This document shows positions 54,658 through 63,667 of a stretch of 64,000 bases of DNA, piece after piece (within the stretch, counting starts at the first letter, position 1; every line of letters starts with the position of its first letter). The DNA comes from Vreelandella profundi. Lineage in GTDB: Bacteria > Pseudomonadota > Gammaproteobacteria > Pseudomonadales > Halomonadaceae. The translations under genes and the position numbers were made by a program. The DNA lies in contig NZ_CP077941.1 in assembly GCF_019722725.1 (NCBI RefSeq), forward strand, positions 2,356,001 to 2,420,000. The letters run 5' to 3'. Below the pieces are notes generated by a model. The model ran no database searches, was not told the DNA's origin, and saw nothing but the letters and a program-made list of their open reading frames with translations.

Positions 54658-55849
54658 GTGCCGTTCAACCGCGGCATTAGTCGGCGCGCTGGCCTTGATG
54701 CTTTCCGCTCAAAGCCAGAGCAATGAGGACATTCTGGATACTTTTCAGATGCATGGCTTTCTTAGCCAGGCGCTGATCGTTACTGATAACAATAACTTTT
54801 TTGGCCCCAGTAGCGAAAATGAAGGCAGCCTGGAATTTACTGAAGTAGGCCTAAATGCATCATTACGCCCGCATCAAAATGTCCTGATTGCTGCCCAGGT
54901 ACTAAGCCGCCGAGCAGGTGGCGACATTAGCGATGCAAACCCTGTGCTCGACTACGGCCTCATTGATTATCAACTGATATCCAATCAACAACGTACACTG
55001 GGTGTTCAAGTAGGACGCTTTAAAAACCCGCTAGGGTTTTATAATCAGACACGCGACGTAGCCTTTACTCGCCCAAGCATATTATTGCCGCAATCCATTT
55101 ATTTTGATCGTACGCGGTCGTTAGCGCTTTCAGGTGATGGCATAAGCCTTTATCACGAGGCACGATTATCTGCTGGCGTGGTACGCACTCAAGTAGGAAT
55201 TGGCCAGGCGCAAGCGGGTGACGATTTACAAAGCGCCCTGCGACTAGAAAATGTGCCAGGAAGTTTGGATGCTAAACAATCTGCCATTGGTCAGATTCGC
55301 TATGAGCATGACGGAGGCCGTATTATTGCAGCGCTGAGTGCTGCACAAGCAAAAGCGCGCTTTGACTCAGGCACGCCGCAGCAGCCTGACATTGCCTTTC
55401 GCTTCCGCCCCGCTGTTTTGTCCTTGCAATACAACGAAGAGCTTTGGAGCTTGACCGGCGAGTTCGCGCTTAGGTCAACTAAACTTGGCGGGGTAGAAAA
55501 TCCTTGGGTTAATGATGTCACCGGAGAAAGCTGGTATATCCAATACACGCGTCGATTTGCAAATACCTGGCAATGGTTAGCTCGGTATGACAGCTTGACC
55601 AATAATCGCGATGATCGTAGCGGGCGGGCGTTTGAAGAAAGCACCGGTGGCGCCATCCCAGCCCACACCCAGTTTGCAGATGACCTGACGTTTGGTCTTC
55701 AGTGGACCCCGCATCCAAGAATCATGCTGGCAGGCGAGTACCATCATGTGGATGGCACTGGTTGGTTACCTATCCGAGATAACCCTGATTCATCACAGAC
55801 TAGCCGTCGTTGGAATATGCTCCTATTCCAACTATCGCTTCGCTTCTAA
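54626..55849 (+). CDS. Outer-membrane porin-like beta-barrel
   Basis: About 407 aa. A signal-like N-terminus (ALVGALALMLSAQSQS) is followed by a barrel with FQMHGFLSQALIVTDNNNFFG, aromatic girdle strands and a terminal Phe (LSLRF), the typical OM C-terminus. VGRFKNPLGFYNQTRDVAFTRPSILLPQSIY resembles OprO/OprP-type porins. The ATG at 54626, with AAGGGAG eight bases upstream, is preferred to the start at 54578. The cluster context suggests anion or phosphate passage or sensing. Confidence 0.78.
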   Translation: MIVSKSFRWNECRSTAALVGALALMLSAQSQSNEDILDTFQMHGFLSQALIVTDNNNFFGPSSENEGSLEFTEVGLNASLRPHQNVLIAAQVLSRRAGGDISDANPVLDYGLIDYQLISNQQRTLGVQVGRFKNPLGFYNQTRDVAFTRPSILLPQSIYFDRTRSLALSGDGISLYHEARLSAGVVRTQVGIGQAQAGDDLQSALRLENVPGSLDAKQSAIGQIRYEHDGGRIIAALSAAQAKARFDSGTPQQPDIAFRFRPAVLSLQYNEELWSLTGEFALRSTKLGGVENPWVNDVTGESWYIQYTRRFANTWQWLARYDSLTNNRDDRSGRAFEESTGGAIPAHTQFADDLTFGLQWTPHPRIMLAGEYHHVDGTGWLPIRDNPDSSQTSRRWNMLLFQLSLRF

Positions 55850-55879
55850 CGTCATGCTCACTAGGTTAGGAAGCTGAAT

Positions 55880-58711
55880 GTGATAAAAACCACCGTTCCT
55901 ATTCACAAATCTCATCGACTCAGCCTTACTTGGCGCGTCATTACGCTAAGCAGCTTACTGCTTCTGGCATTAGTGACACTGTTTACCATGCTAGGCCACG
56001 ACAATTTAACTCGCCAATTTCAGGAAAGCCGAGATCAACACCTTGAACGCCAGCAGCGTGAAATTCGCTTGGCCCTGCAGCACTCGTCGGAAAATCTTCG
56101 TCAATTAGCGGGATTAACTGCAGCGTCTTCAAGCCTGGGGCCTCCGCTGCAAGCTGGCGACTCAGCAACGGTTAGCCAAGCATTAAATTCGCAATGGCCT
56201 GCGCTACAGCTTGAGGCGGGCATTGATGAAGTTCTGGTTATGGACACCAGTGGTCAAGTGTTAGGCAGCTGGGGAATGGGGGCTAGCGAACGCAAACTGC
56301 CCATATCGAACTGGGTTAGGCGTGTGATCAATACCGAGATACCGCTCACCACGCTGCGGTGCTCAATCAGTTGCCAGCAGTTTGCTGCCGTGCCCGTATT
56401 GGTCGAAGGTGAAAGCGTCGGTATGCTCGTATTAACCCGGTCATTAGCCGATGTGACCAGGGAGGCCAATGAGGTTTCAGGTAGTGAAGTGGCATTGGTC
56501 GTCACAGGGGCGGATGAACAGTTCGATACTGCCGATGATCGCTACTTAGAACGCTGGAATGGTCGTATCGCAGCGCTAACGCATCAAGAACATAGTTTGG
56601 CACTCTTACAACAGGCCGCTGAGACTGTTTCGCTGCCTAGCCTTTTAAAAGCGCCGGCTATCTTTCAAAATGAGAGTAGGAGTTTAGAATTAAGTGCCGT
56701 CGATATTGAAGAAGATGCAGACCTTATTCATAGCAGCTACTTCTTATTGATATCCGATATTACCGAACAAATTGATACTATTAATCAAGACACGCGCACG
56801 CTGCTGTTTGTCGGCGTGATTGGTTGGATCTTAGCGGAGTTGCTGCTGCTATTCATACTCCTTGGACCCATGGCTCGGCTACGCCGGGTGGCGGTGCTGC
56901 TGCCAACACTGGCGAGTGGAAGGTTTAATGATATACGTGCCGCCATTCCCGACAGACGCCGACGTTTTCCTGACGAAATTGACGTGCTTGAAAGCACCAC
57001 ACTGGCACTTTCCCATCAGCTCGAAATGCTAGAGACGCAAGTCCAGGAACGCGGTGAACAATTAGCCGAACGTATTGAAGAGCTAGCTAAGGAACGTGAC
57101 TTTGTTAACAGCCTGTTAAATACGGCCCAAGTGTTTATTGTTGCTCAGGACAGCACCGGGCGTATCAGCCTGGTTAATGAATATTCTCAAGAGATGCTAG
57201 GGCTCAATGAATCCTCCCTACTTGGGCGCGATTTTGGCGACATCTTTGAGGCTGGCAGTTCAACATTGATCCATACACCAAACGTTTGCCAGCAAGAGGA
57301 AAAAATGCTGCTAACGTCAGACCAAAACCTGCATACCATCGCGTGGTACCACGCCCCATTGCAGGCTGGCAGCGACGGGCCGTCGCCAAGAATATCGGTG
57401 GGACTTGATATAACGGAGCGTAAAGCTGCCGAGGCGCGTTTAACTTGGCTGGCCGAACGAGACCCTCTCACCGAGCTTTATAACCGGCGCTATTTCCAAA
57501 ACGCGCTGCACGCTGCTATTGAACGCACTGCGTATGCTAGCGGCGCCGTACTCCTGCTGGATCTAGATCAATTTAAAGAGATTAACGAGCTTAGCGGGCA
57601 TCATGTGGGTGACCAGCTGCTATGCGAAGTGGCCAAGACACTCTTTCACAACCTTGGTCGGCATGGCGTTGTTGCCCGCTTAGGCGGCGATGAGTTTGCG
57701 CTACTGTTAGAAGATACCAGCGCAGAACAAGGCGTTAAGATCGCGCAATACATCGTGCAATTGCTTGAGGATATCGGCTTCATCGCAGGAGAGCGGCGCC
57801 ACCGTGTTACTGCCAGCATCGGCATTGCCCTCTTCCCCACCCATGGTCATACACCTGCGGACATGATGGCGAGTGCTGACGTCGCCATGTATAAAGCCAA
57901 GGAAAGTGGCCTCCAGCATTGGCATTTACTATCCAAAGCGGAGAATGCTAAAGACGAGCTGAAGGAGCGGGTCTACTGGGTTGAGCGCATACGCAACGCG
58001 CTTGAAGAAAGCAGCTTCGAGCTGATGGTACAGCCGATTGTGCGCTTAGAAGACAACGACGTAAAACACCATGAGGTGTTACTACGCATGCGTGATACGG
58101 ACGGTAGTCTAATTTCACCTGCGCACTTCATTCCCGTTGCCGAACAAAGCGGTCAAATTATCCTCATTGACCGCTGGGTATTACGTCAAAGCTTGAAGGC
58201 GCTTAGTCAACTTCAGAAACAAGGTATTACCCTGGCGGTTAACCTTTCTGGCCAGTCACTGCACGATGAGGAACTAAATCAGTATCTTTCCGACGAACTG
58301 GCCACTAGCGGTGCTGACCCACATCATCTTATATTAGAAGTGACTGAAACCGCGGCGGTGACCGACTTCTCCACTGCGCGGGGTGTTTTGCAAGCCGTGC
58401 GTGATTTGGGATGCCGCACCGCGCTGGATGACTTTGGTGTCGGCTTCAGCAGCTTCCATTATTTGGGACAGCTGCCCATTGATTACATCAAGATTGACGG
58501 CTCATTTATTAGTAGCTTGCTGACCAACCCCGATAGCCGCGTCATTGTCCAAGCTATTGCTGACATAGCCAAAGGTTTCGGAAAGCAAACTATCGCTGAA
58601 TTCGTCGATCAAGAAGCGTTGCTACCGTTATTAAAATCCTATGGCATCACCTATGGTCAGGGGTTCTATCTTGGTAAGCCCGTCGCCATTGGCAGTGCTT
58701 TCTCTGACTAA
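55880..58711 (+). CDS. Membrane sensor with PAS, GGDEF and EAL domains
   Basis: 943 aa. Membrane segment 1 (about 18-38), a periplasmic cache-like domain, segment 2 (about 307-328), HAMP, a PAS domain (about 404-520), GGDEF (RLGGDEFALLLED, motif near 602) and EAL (HHEVLLRMRD near 730; DDFGVGFSSFHYLG near 850). GGDEF is intact, so diguanylate cyclase activity is possible; no RxxD I-site is seen. EAL reads EVL and the DDFGxG loop is intact, so phosphodiesterase activity is plausible. The start is GTG at 55880 with AGGAAG upstream. The porin and periplasmic protein genes directly precede it. Confidence 0.88.
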   Translation: MIKTTVPIHKSHRLSLTWRVITLSSLLLLALVTLFTMLGHDNLTRQFQESRDQHLERQQREIRLALQHSSENLRQLAGLTAASSSLGPPLQAGDSATVSQALNSQWPALQLEAGIDEVLVMDTSGQVLGSWGMGASERKLPISNWVRRVINTEIPLTTLRCSISCQQFAAVPVLVEGESVGMLVLTRSLADVTREANEVSGSEVALVVTGADEQFDTADDRYLERWNGRIAALTHQEHSLALLQQAAETVSLPSLLKAPAIFQNESRSLELSAVDIEEDADLIHSSYFLLISDITEQIDTINQDTRTLLFVGVIGWILAELLLLFILLGPMARLRRVAVLLPTLASGRFNDIRAAIPDRRRRFPDEIDVLESTTLALSHQLEMLETQVQERGEQLAERIEELAKERDFVNSLLNTAQVFIVAQDSTGRISLVNEYSQEMLGLNESSLLGRDFGDIFEAGSSTLIHTPNVCQQEEKMLLTSDQNLHTIAWYHAPLQAGSDGPSPRISVGLDITERKAAEARLTWLAERDPLTELYNRRYFQNALHAAIERTAYASGAVLLLDLDQFKEINELSGHHVGDQLLCEVAKTLFHNLGRHGVVARLGGDEFALLLEDTSAEQGVKIAQYIVQLLEDIGFIAGERRHRVTASIGIALFPTHGHTPADMMASADVAMYKAKESGLQHWHLLSKAENAKDELKERVYWVERIRNALEESSFELMVQPIVRLEDNDVKHHEVLLRMRDTDGSLISPAHFIPVAEQSGQIILIDRWVLRQSLKALSQLQKQGITLAVNLSGQSLHDEELNQYLSDELATSGADPHHLILEVTETAAVTDFSTARGVLQAVRDLGCRTALDDFGVGFSSFHYLGQLPIDYIKIDGSFISSLLTNPDSRVIVQAIADIAKGFGKQTIAEFVDQEALLPLLKSYGITYGQGFYLGKPVAIGSAFSD

Positions 58712-58793
58712 CCGTCAGCAGGTAGATATTTAAACTAGCGATAACACCTGACTCAATTTATTTTAATAATCTTTTAGCCAAGGAAAATCATTG

Positions 58794-59612
58794 ATGGAAG
58801 TAACTCAAAAAAAGGAGAGTAATAGCACTACGGCTTCTGATCTTTTTGCCTTTTTTAAAAATGATTTTAATTTCAAAATAGCCATTACTGATATTGAAAA
58901 GCTTCGAATATATAAACTTCGCCATGAAGTTTATTGTCAGGAAATTGGCTATCAAACACCTGAAATGTTAAGCAACAACATTGAGCTCGACATTCACGAC
59001 GCTCACTCCATTCACTGTTTGATAGAACATCGCCGCTCGGGCTTAGCGGCAGGCTGCCTTCGTTTAGTGCTCCCTGCACCCTGTACTGACCACAATATAA
59101 AAAGGCTGCCTCTGCAAGACTTTGGCGAACAACACTTATCGCATAAAACGTTGCATCCAGACATGCTGCCCTACAACAGCATTTGTGAAATATCACGCTT
59201 TGCTATTGCCAGAGCGTTTCGCCATAAAGCCATCAAATATGAGACGCTTGACCTCAATGATATTGGCTACCAGTTTACTGATGCTGAAAGAAAAACGTTC
59301 CCTTTAATCGTCATTGCATTATTTCTTTCAACCTACTCGCTTGTAGGTCTAATGAACAAGCGCCATGTCTTTGCCATGATGGAGCCACGGCTTCCACGGC
59401 TTCTCTCCATGTCTGGCTTCAAGTTTATAAAAGTGGGAGAAACTATCGAAATGCATGGCAAGCGCAACGCTTTCTACATTGATCACGCTAAAGCCGAAGA
59501 AGAAATGCACAAAGATCTAATACCATTTTATTCGTACATTAGGAAAGCCTTAGACCCACAGCTTAAGGAACTGCTAGCCGTAAGGCCCAACAGCTCCATT
59601 CAAGCTAGCTAA
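58794..59612 (+). CDS. FeeM-like N-acyl-amino-acid synthase (PEP-CTERM/exosortase-associated acyltransferase family)
   Basis: 272 aa with a LuxI-like GNAT fold. IYKLRHEVYCQEIGYQTPEML is the family N-terminal signature, IEHRRSGLAAGCLRLVLPAP follows, and CEISRFAIARAFRH is the acyl-donor-site motif. Members such as FeeM make long-chain N-acyl amino acids, and others occur in exosortase loci, but no exosortase is near here. The ATG at 58794 has AAGGA nine bases upstream; a TTG lies just before it. It follows the GGDEF-EAL gene by 82 bp and may belong to the same signalling unit. Confidence 0.75.
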   Translation: MEVTQKKESNSTTASDLFAFFKNDFNFKIAITDIEKLRIYKLRHEVYCQEIGYQTPEMLSNNIELDIHDAHSIHCLIEHRRSGLAAGCLRLVLPAPCTDHNIKRLPLQDFGEQHLSHKTLHPDMLPYNSICEISRFAIARAFRHKAIKYETLDLNDIGYQFTDAERKTFPLIVIALFLSTYSLVGLMNKRHVFAMMEPRLPRLLSMSGFKFIKVGETIEMHGKRNAFYIDHAKAEEEMHKDLIPFYSYIRKALDPQLKELLAVRPNSSIQAS

Positions 59613-59629
59613 TGCGGCTAACAATATGC

Positions 59630-60595
59630 TTACAGCCCCTGGGCGCCTCGACGCAGCCATTCATGGACGAAGGCAAGCTTGTGTCGGGCGGTTTCTGACA
59701 GCACAAAGGGGTAAAGATCGGGTAAGCCCATAGAGCGATTTATATGATTGACGCCCACAGTGAGCCCCGCTGCCACGTAAATCAAACGCTCGGCGTCCGG
59801 CTCTGCATAAGGCTCCCACTGATGGCTAGGGAGGTCCGGGGAAGAAAGGTTGGATGCTGCAAAGCTATCGGCTATATCGGTTAAATGCAGAAGATGAGCA
59901 GCCGTTTCAGCCCAGTCTTCATGAGGGTGCGCAGAAGCGTAGGTGGTCAGAAAGCTCTCCTTCCAGTTCAAGGGAGGGCCTTCCTTGTAGTGGCGCTGAA
60001 GCGCAGCCGTATAGTCTTGACGCTCGTCACCGAACGTTTCGCGGAAAGCGTCAAGAAAATCCTCTCGCAGACTAAGCCGCCACCAGAGCATGTGCGATAT
60101 CTCATGGCGCATATGACCAATCATCGTTCGATACGGCTCTTCTAATGCCTCACGACGCGTTGTGACCAACACGGGATCTACCTCTGCCACGCTGATGGTC
60201 ACTACCCCTTCTATGTGCCCCATGGGCACCGGTGTCTTACCTTCTGCCAGCAGATGAAAAATCGGCGGTGCGCCTGCATCTTCAGGACGAAACCAGTGCC
60301 AGCGACCTAAGTTATCCAGCACCCAGCGCTTAGCTGCCTCCGTTTTCGCCCAGTTAGCTATCGCATCGGGAAGCTTGGGATCCGGTGCCAGTGCCGTCAT
60401 CGCACAAGAGCGGCAAAAAGCGCCTTCTTTAGGTGCAATCCAATTACAGCCGATAATATTTCGATTGAGACAGAATGGCGGCATGGGTACAAAGGCCCTT
60501 GCCTGGGGATCATAAGCAACGGGGGTACCGTCAGCCGTCGCGAGGTTGTCAAACCAAAGAGAGCCAGCACCGACGGGGTTGGAAAATACACGCAT
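59630..60595 (-). CDS. Zinc-ribbon and zinc-metallopeptidase domain protein (DUF2248/Peptidase_Mx type)
   Basis: 321 aa. An N-terminal zinc-ribbon region (MPPFCLNRNIIGCNW; GAFCRSCAMT) is followed by a metallopeptidase-like domain with GHMRHEISHMLWW, an HExxH zinc motif, and a further HPHEDWAETAAHLLHL that may supply the third ligand. The family is often annotated as a putative zinc-binding metallopeptidase. Substrate and role are unknown. It is convergent with the FeeM-like gene. Confidence 0.82.
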   Translation of the reverse strand: MRVFSNPVGAGSLWFDNLATADGTPVAYDPQARAFVPMPPFCLNRNIIGCNWIAPKEGAFCRSCAMTALAPDPKLPDAIANWAKTEAAKRWVLDNLGRWHWFRPEDAGAPPIFHLLAEGKTPVPMGHIEGVVTISVAEVDPVLVTTRREALEEPYRTMIGHMRHEISHMLWWRLSLREDFLDAFRETFGDERQDYTAALQRHYKEGPPLNWKESFLTTYASAHPHEDWAETAAHLLHLTDIADSFAASNLSSPDLPSHQWEPYAEPDAERLIYVAAGLTVGVNHINRSMGLPDLYPFVLSETARHKLAFVHEWLRRGAQGL

Positions 60596-60617
60596 ACGGT
60601 AGAGCTCCTAAAACAAG

Positions 60618-60655
60618 AAAAGAGAGCGCCTCTAAGTAGTTGATCGCTCTCTTTT
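60618..60655 (-). terminator. Terminator after the nitroreductase gene
   Basis: AAAAGAGAGCG and CGCTCTCTTTT form a perfect 11-bp inverted repeat. On the minus strand the T-run follows, 49 bp after the nitroreductase stop codon; the gene beyond starts at 60595. Confidence 0.8.
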
Positions 60656-60703
60656 CCGAACAGCTTATCCAGCAAAATGCCACGCCCCACAGGCCCTCAC
60701 AGC

Positions 60704-61435
60704 TTACTTCATCTCAAAGCCGCGCTTGACCAAAAAATCACGCATATGGGGACGCAGCTTGTTATCGAACAGTGGCTTAAGATTATGCGACCAGTCAGTG
60801 TCTTTATTGCCGCCGCTACGCGCTTGATAGTAAGCCTGCATAGTCGCGTCAAAAGCGTGAACCTGCTCGCTGTCTTCAGTGTAGTAGTCTTCCTTCAAAA
60901 TAGCCTCCACTGATAGGCGAGGCTTAACGTCAGGTGCGTGATCAGGATAGCCAAGGCACATCCCAAACACTGGATAAACGTGCTCAGGCAGCCGGAGCAG
61001 ATCACTAATCGCCTGGGGGTTATTGCGGATGCCACCAATATAGCAAATGCCCAGCCCTTCAGACTCAGCCGCTACTGCCACGTTTTGAGCCATCAGCGCC
61101 GTATCTACCGTCGCCACCAACAGCTGCTCGGTCATGCCTCGGATGACGTTGGCACCGGTGTGTTCAGACGCCTCAGTGGGCCGCTTCATATCAGCACAAA
61201 ACACTAGAAAATCTGCGCAGGTAGCCACATAACTTTGCCCACCGGCCAGCTCCGCAATCTGTTCGCGGTTCGCGGCATTTTTCACATGAATAACGGTATA
61301 GGCTTGAACATGGCTGGAGGTCGCCGCGCCCTGCCCCGCTTGAATCAGCTCTAAAAGCAGCTCTCGCGGAATCGGTTGATCGCTAAATTTACGGATCGAA
61401 CGGTGGGATTTTAACAGTTCAATAACGTCGTTCAT
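60704..61435 (-). CDS. NfsA-like NAD(P)H nitroreductase
   Basis: A 243-aa FMN enzyme that reduces nitro compounds or quinones by two electrons. HRSIRKFSDQPIPRELLLELIQAGQGAATSSHVQAYTVIHV is the FMN-binding N-terminus, and DTALMAQNVAVAAESEGLGICYIGGIRNN with FGMCLGYPDHAPDVKPRLS are NfsA-type. The length fits NfsA. It stands alone with its own terminator. Confidence 0.88.
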   Translation of the reverse strand: MNDVIELLKSHRSIRKFSDQPIPRELLLELIQAGQGAATSSHVQAYTVIHVKNAANREQIAELAGGQSYVATCADFLVFCADMKRPTEASEHTGANVIRGMTEQLLVATVDTALMAQNVAVAAESEGLGICYIGGIRNNPQAISDLLRLPEHVYPVFGMCLGYPDHAPDVKPRLSVEAILKEDYYTEDSEQVHAFDATMQAYYQARSGGNKDTDWSHNLKPLFDNKLRPHMRDFLVKRGFEMK

Positions 61436-61589
61436 GGAACCTCGCTTATCTGAATAGCACTTTTCTGATTAACGCTTACCGGTATAACCACTGTATCTAG
61501 GCTAACAGTATCTCACAGCCTGGCAGGACTAGCGTATGCTGCATACTGACTGACGCTTGATGAAATAATCGCGAGGCTTAAAAGAAGAC

Positions 61590-62357
61590 ATGACTCATAC
61601 ACCTCAAAACGCCCCTGGCCAAAAGTGGAATGCCAGTGGCTATGCCGAGAATGCTGACTTTGTACCGAAGCTAGGTAGCGACGTTCTTAAGCTTTTGTCG
61701 CCTCAAGCTGGTGAAAGAATTTTGGATCTTGGCTGTGGTGATGGTGCTTTAACAGAGCGTCTCGTTCAGCTTGGCGCCAATGTACTAGGAATCGATGCGT
61801 CAGAAGAAATGGTAAATGCAACACGTCAGCGCGGCATGACCGCGCAAATCGTTGACGCCCACCAGCTAGATTTTGCCCATGAATTTGACGCCGTGTTCAG
61901 CAATGCGGCTCTGCACTGGATGCTTGATCCGCAGCCGGTCTTAGTGGGCGTCAAGCGGGCATTAAAGCCCGGAGGCCGATTTGTAGCCGAATTTGGCGGC
62001 CACGGTAATGTAGCGGCGATCTGTACGGCGCTGATCGCTGCGCTGCACCTGCGCGGCATTAGCATTGAAGGCCGTCACCCATGGTATTTCCCCACCCCTG
62101 CTGAGTATGCAAAGCGGTTAGAAAGTGCCGGTTTTAAGGTTGAAAGTATCGCGCTGATTCCACGCCCAACGCCACTACCGACCGGCATGGCAGGATGGTT
62201 AAAAACGTTTGCCAGCCCGTTTATGCATGGTTTGGATGAGAACGTACGTAAAGCCGTATTAGAGAATACCTTGATGCTGCTGGAGCACAGCCTTCGTGAT
62301 GGGCAAGGAAACTGGACGGCAGATTATGTTCGTCTGCGCGTTTCAGCCCGCGCGTAA
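61590..62357 (+). CDS. Class I SAM-dependent methyltransferase
   Basis: A 255-aa methyltransferase. Motif I ILDLGCGDGALTERLVQLGANVLGIDAS, motif II FDAVFSNAALHWMLDP and motif III LKPGGRFVAEFGG are intact. It resembles the Tam/BioC-like trans-aconitate group, with the HWM segment, but the substrate is unknown. It starts at the ATG at 61590 and is convergent with moeB. Confidence 0.85.
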   Translation: MTHTPQNAPGQKWNASGYAENADFVPKLGSDVLKLLSPQAGERILDLGCGDGALTERLVQLGANVLGIDASEEMVNATRQRGMTAQIVDAHQLDFAHEFDAVFSNAALHWMLDPQPVLVGVKRALKPGGRFVAEFGGHGNVAAICTALIAALHLRGISIEGRHPWYFPTPAEYAKRLESAGFKVESIALIPRPTPLPTGMAGWLKTFASPFMHGLDENVRKAVLENTLMLLEHSLRDGQGNWTADYVRLRVSARA

Positions 62358-62377
62358 CGTAGCCCAACGGCTGCCCC

Positions 62378-63133
62378 TTACCGAAGCGATGCACATACCG
62401 GGCAGGCAGGGTCTCTTGGAACCTGAAAGTGGCGCCATTGGCCGTTCAAGCCATCAAACGTAGAAAGCCCTTGATGGGGTATGCCGGCGCCGCTGAGTAG
62501 CTTGAAAGCTTCAATCGCTTGGAAGCAGCCAATTAAACCAACCAAAGGCGCCATAACGCCGCTTTCAGAACAGCTGAGCGCTTCGTCGCCGCTATCATCG
62601 GGCGGGTAAAGGCAGGCGTAGCAGGGGCAATCGGCTCGGCGCGGATCAAACACCGCCAGCTGGCCAGAAAATCGTATGGCGGCGCCAGAAACTAACGGCA
62701 CACCGGCCTTTTGTGACGCCGCATTGATGGCATAGCGGCTTGAGAAACGATCGGTGCAGTCCAGCACGACGTCCACCGAAGCGATCAGGTGTTCCAGCGC
62801 GTCACCTTCTACATGCTGGTCTAACGCGATGACGTGACAGTGTGGATTAAGCGACTGCATGCTGGCCTGAGCCGAGCGCGCTTTATTGTCACCGATACTC
62901 GCCTGCTGGTGAGCGATTTGGCGCTGAAGATTGGAAAGTTCAACATGGTCAGCGTCGGCAATGGTGATGCTCCCCACGCCCGCTGCGGCTAAATAAAGCG
63001 CAACCGGTGAGCCAAGGCCGCCGGCGCCAACAATCAGGGCATGGGCCGACTGCAGACGCTCTTGGCCCTCAATATCCACCTCGGGCAACATAATCTGGCG
63101 GCTATAGCGCAGCAGCGCCTGGTCATCCATCAT
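62378..63133 (-). CDS. moeB: MoeB/ThiF-family adenylyltransferase
   Basis: A 251-aa E1-like enzyme that adenylates the C-terminus of MoaD (or ThiS). RYSRQIMLPEVDIEGQERLQSAHALIVGAGGLGSPVALYLAAAGVG has the ATP-binding loop, NLQRQIAH the Arg finger, and VDVVLDCTDRFSSRYAINAASQK the Asp and Cys segment. Zinc CxxC pairs are CPCYAC and CPVC near the C-terminus. The start is ATG 63133 or 63130, four bases after the lrp stop codon. prmC-moeB is a common pair; here lrp lies between. Confidence 0.9.
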   Translation of the reverse strand: MMDDQALLRYSRQIMLPEVDIEGQERLQSAHALIVGAGGLGSPVALYLAAAGVGSITIADADHVELSNLQRQIAHQQASIGDNKARSAQASMQSLNPHCHVIALDQHVEGDALEHLIASVDVVLDCTDRFSSRYAINAASQKAGVPLVSGAAIRFSGQLAVFDPRRADCPCYACLYPPDDSGDEALSCSESGVMAPLVGLIGCFQAIEAFKLLSGAGIPHQGLSTFDGLNGQWRHFQVPRDPACPVCASLR

Positions 63134-63137
63134 GGGC

Positions 63138-63650
63138 TTACTTATCCTCAAATTCCTCATAGGCGGGAATGTGTAAATTAAAGCTTTCTTTTACCTCTTC
63201 CATCACCACGTAGCTTTTGGATTCTTTCACGCCCGGCAGCGTTAACACGACATCTCCCAATAGCTGGCGGTAGGCGGACATTTCGGGGATACGGCATTTT
63301 AAGATGTAGTCGAACTGGCCTGAAACAAGATGACACTCTTGGATTTGGGGGAGTTTTTCGACAGCGCGACGAAACTCATCAAAAACAGCAGGCGACTGTG
63401 TTTCTAAGCTGATCTCAACAAAGACTAATAAGTTGGCTTTTAAAGCCCGGGGATCAAGAATCGCTTGGTAGCCACGAATAATGCCGGCCTTCTCAAGCCG
63501 CTTAACGCGCTCAAGACAAGGCGTTGTGGATAACCCCACTTCCGAGGCTAAATCAACGTAGGAGATACGCGCATTCTCTTGCAGGCAGCGCAAAATTTTA
63601 AGGTCGATACGGTCCAGCGTTCTATTTTTAGGTTTCATGCCAGAATCCAT
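63138..63650 (-). CDS. lrp: Leucine-responsive regulatory protein
   Basis: A 170-aa Lrp/AsnC regulator close to E. coli Lrp. LDRIDLKILRCLQENARISYVDLASEVGLSTTPCLERVKRLEKAGIIRGY is the HTH, and LLVFVEISLETQSPAVFDEF and IQECHLVSGQFDYILKCRIP form the RAM effector domain. Its start lies 17 bp from the prmC stop codon and its stop 4 bp from moeB, so it is within that operon rather than monocistronic. An ATG at codon 5 is an alternative. Confidence 0.93.
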   Translation of the reverse strand: MDSGMKPKNRTLDRIDLKILRCLQENARISYVDLASEVGLSTTPCLERVKRLEKAGIIRGYQAILDPRALKANLLVFVEISLETQSPAVFDEFRRAVEKLPQIQECHLVSGQFDYILKCRIPEMSAYRQLLGDVVLTLPGVKESKSYVVMEEVKESFNLHIPAYEEFEDK

Positions 63651-63667
63651 TGCTAATAATCGGGCCG

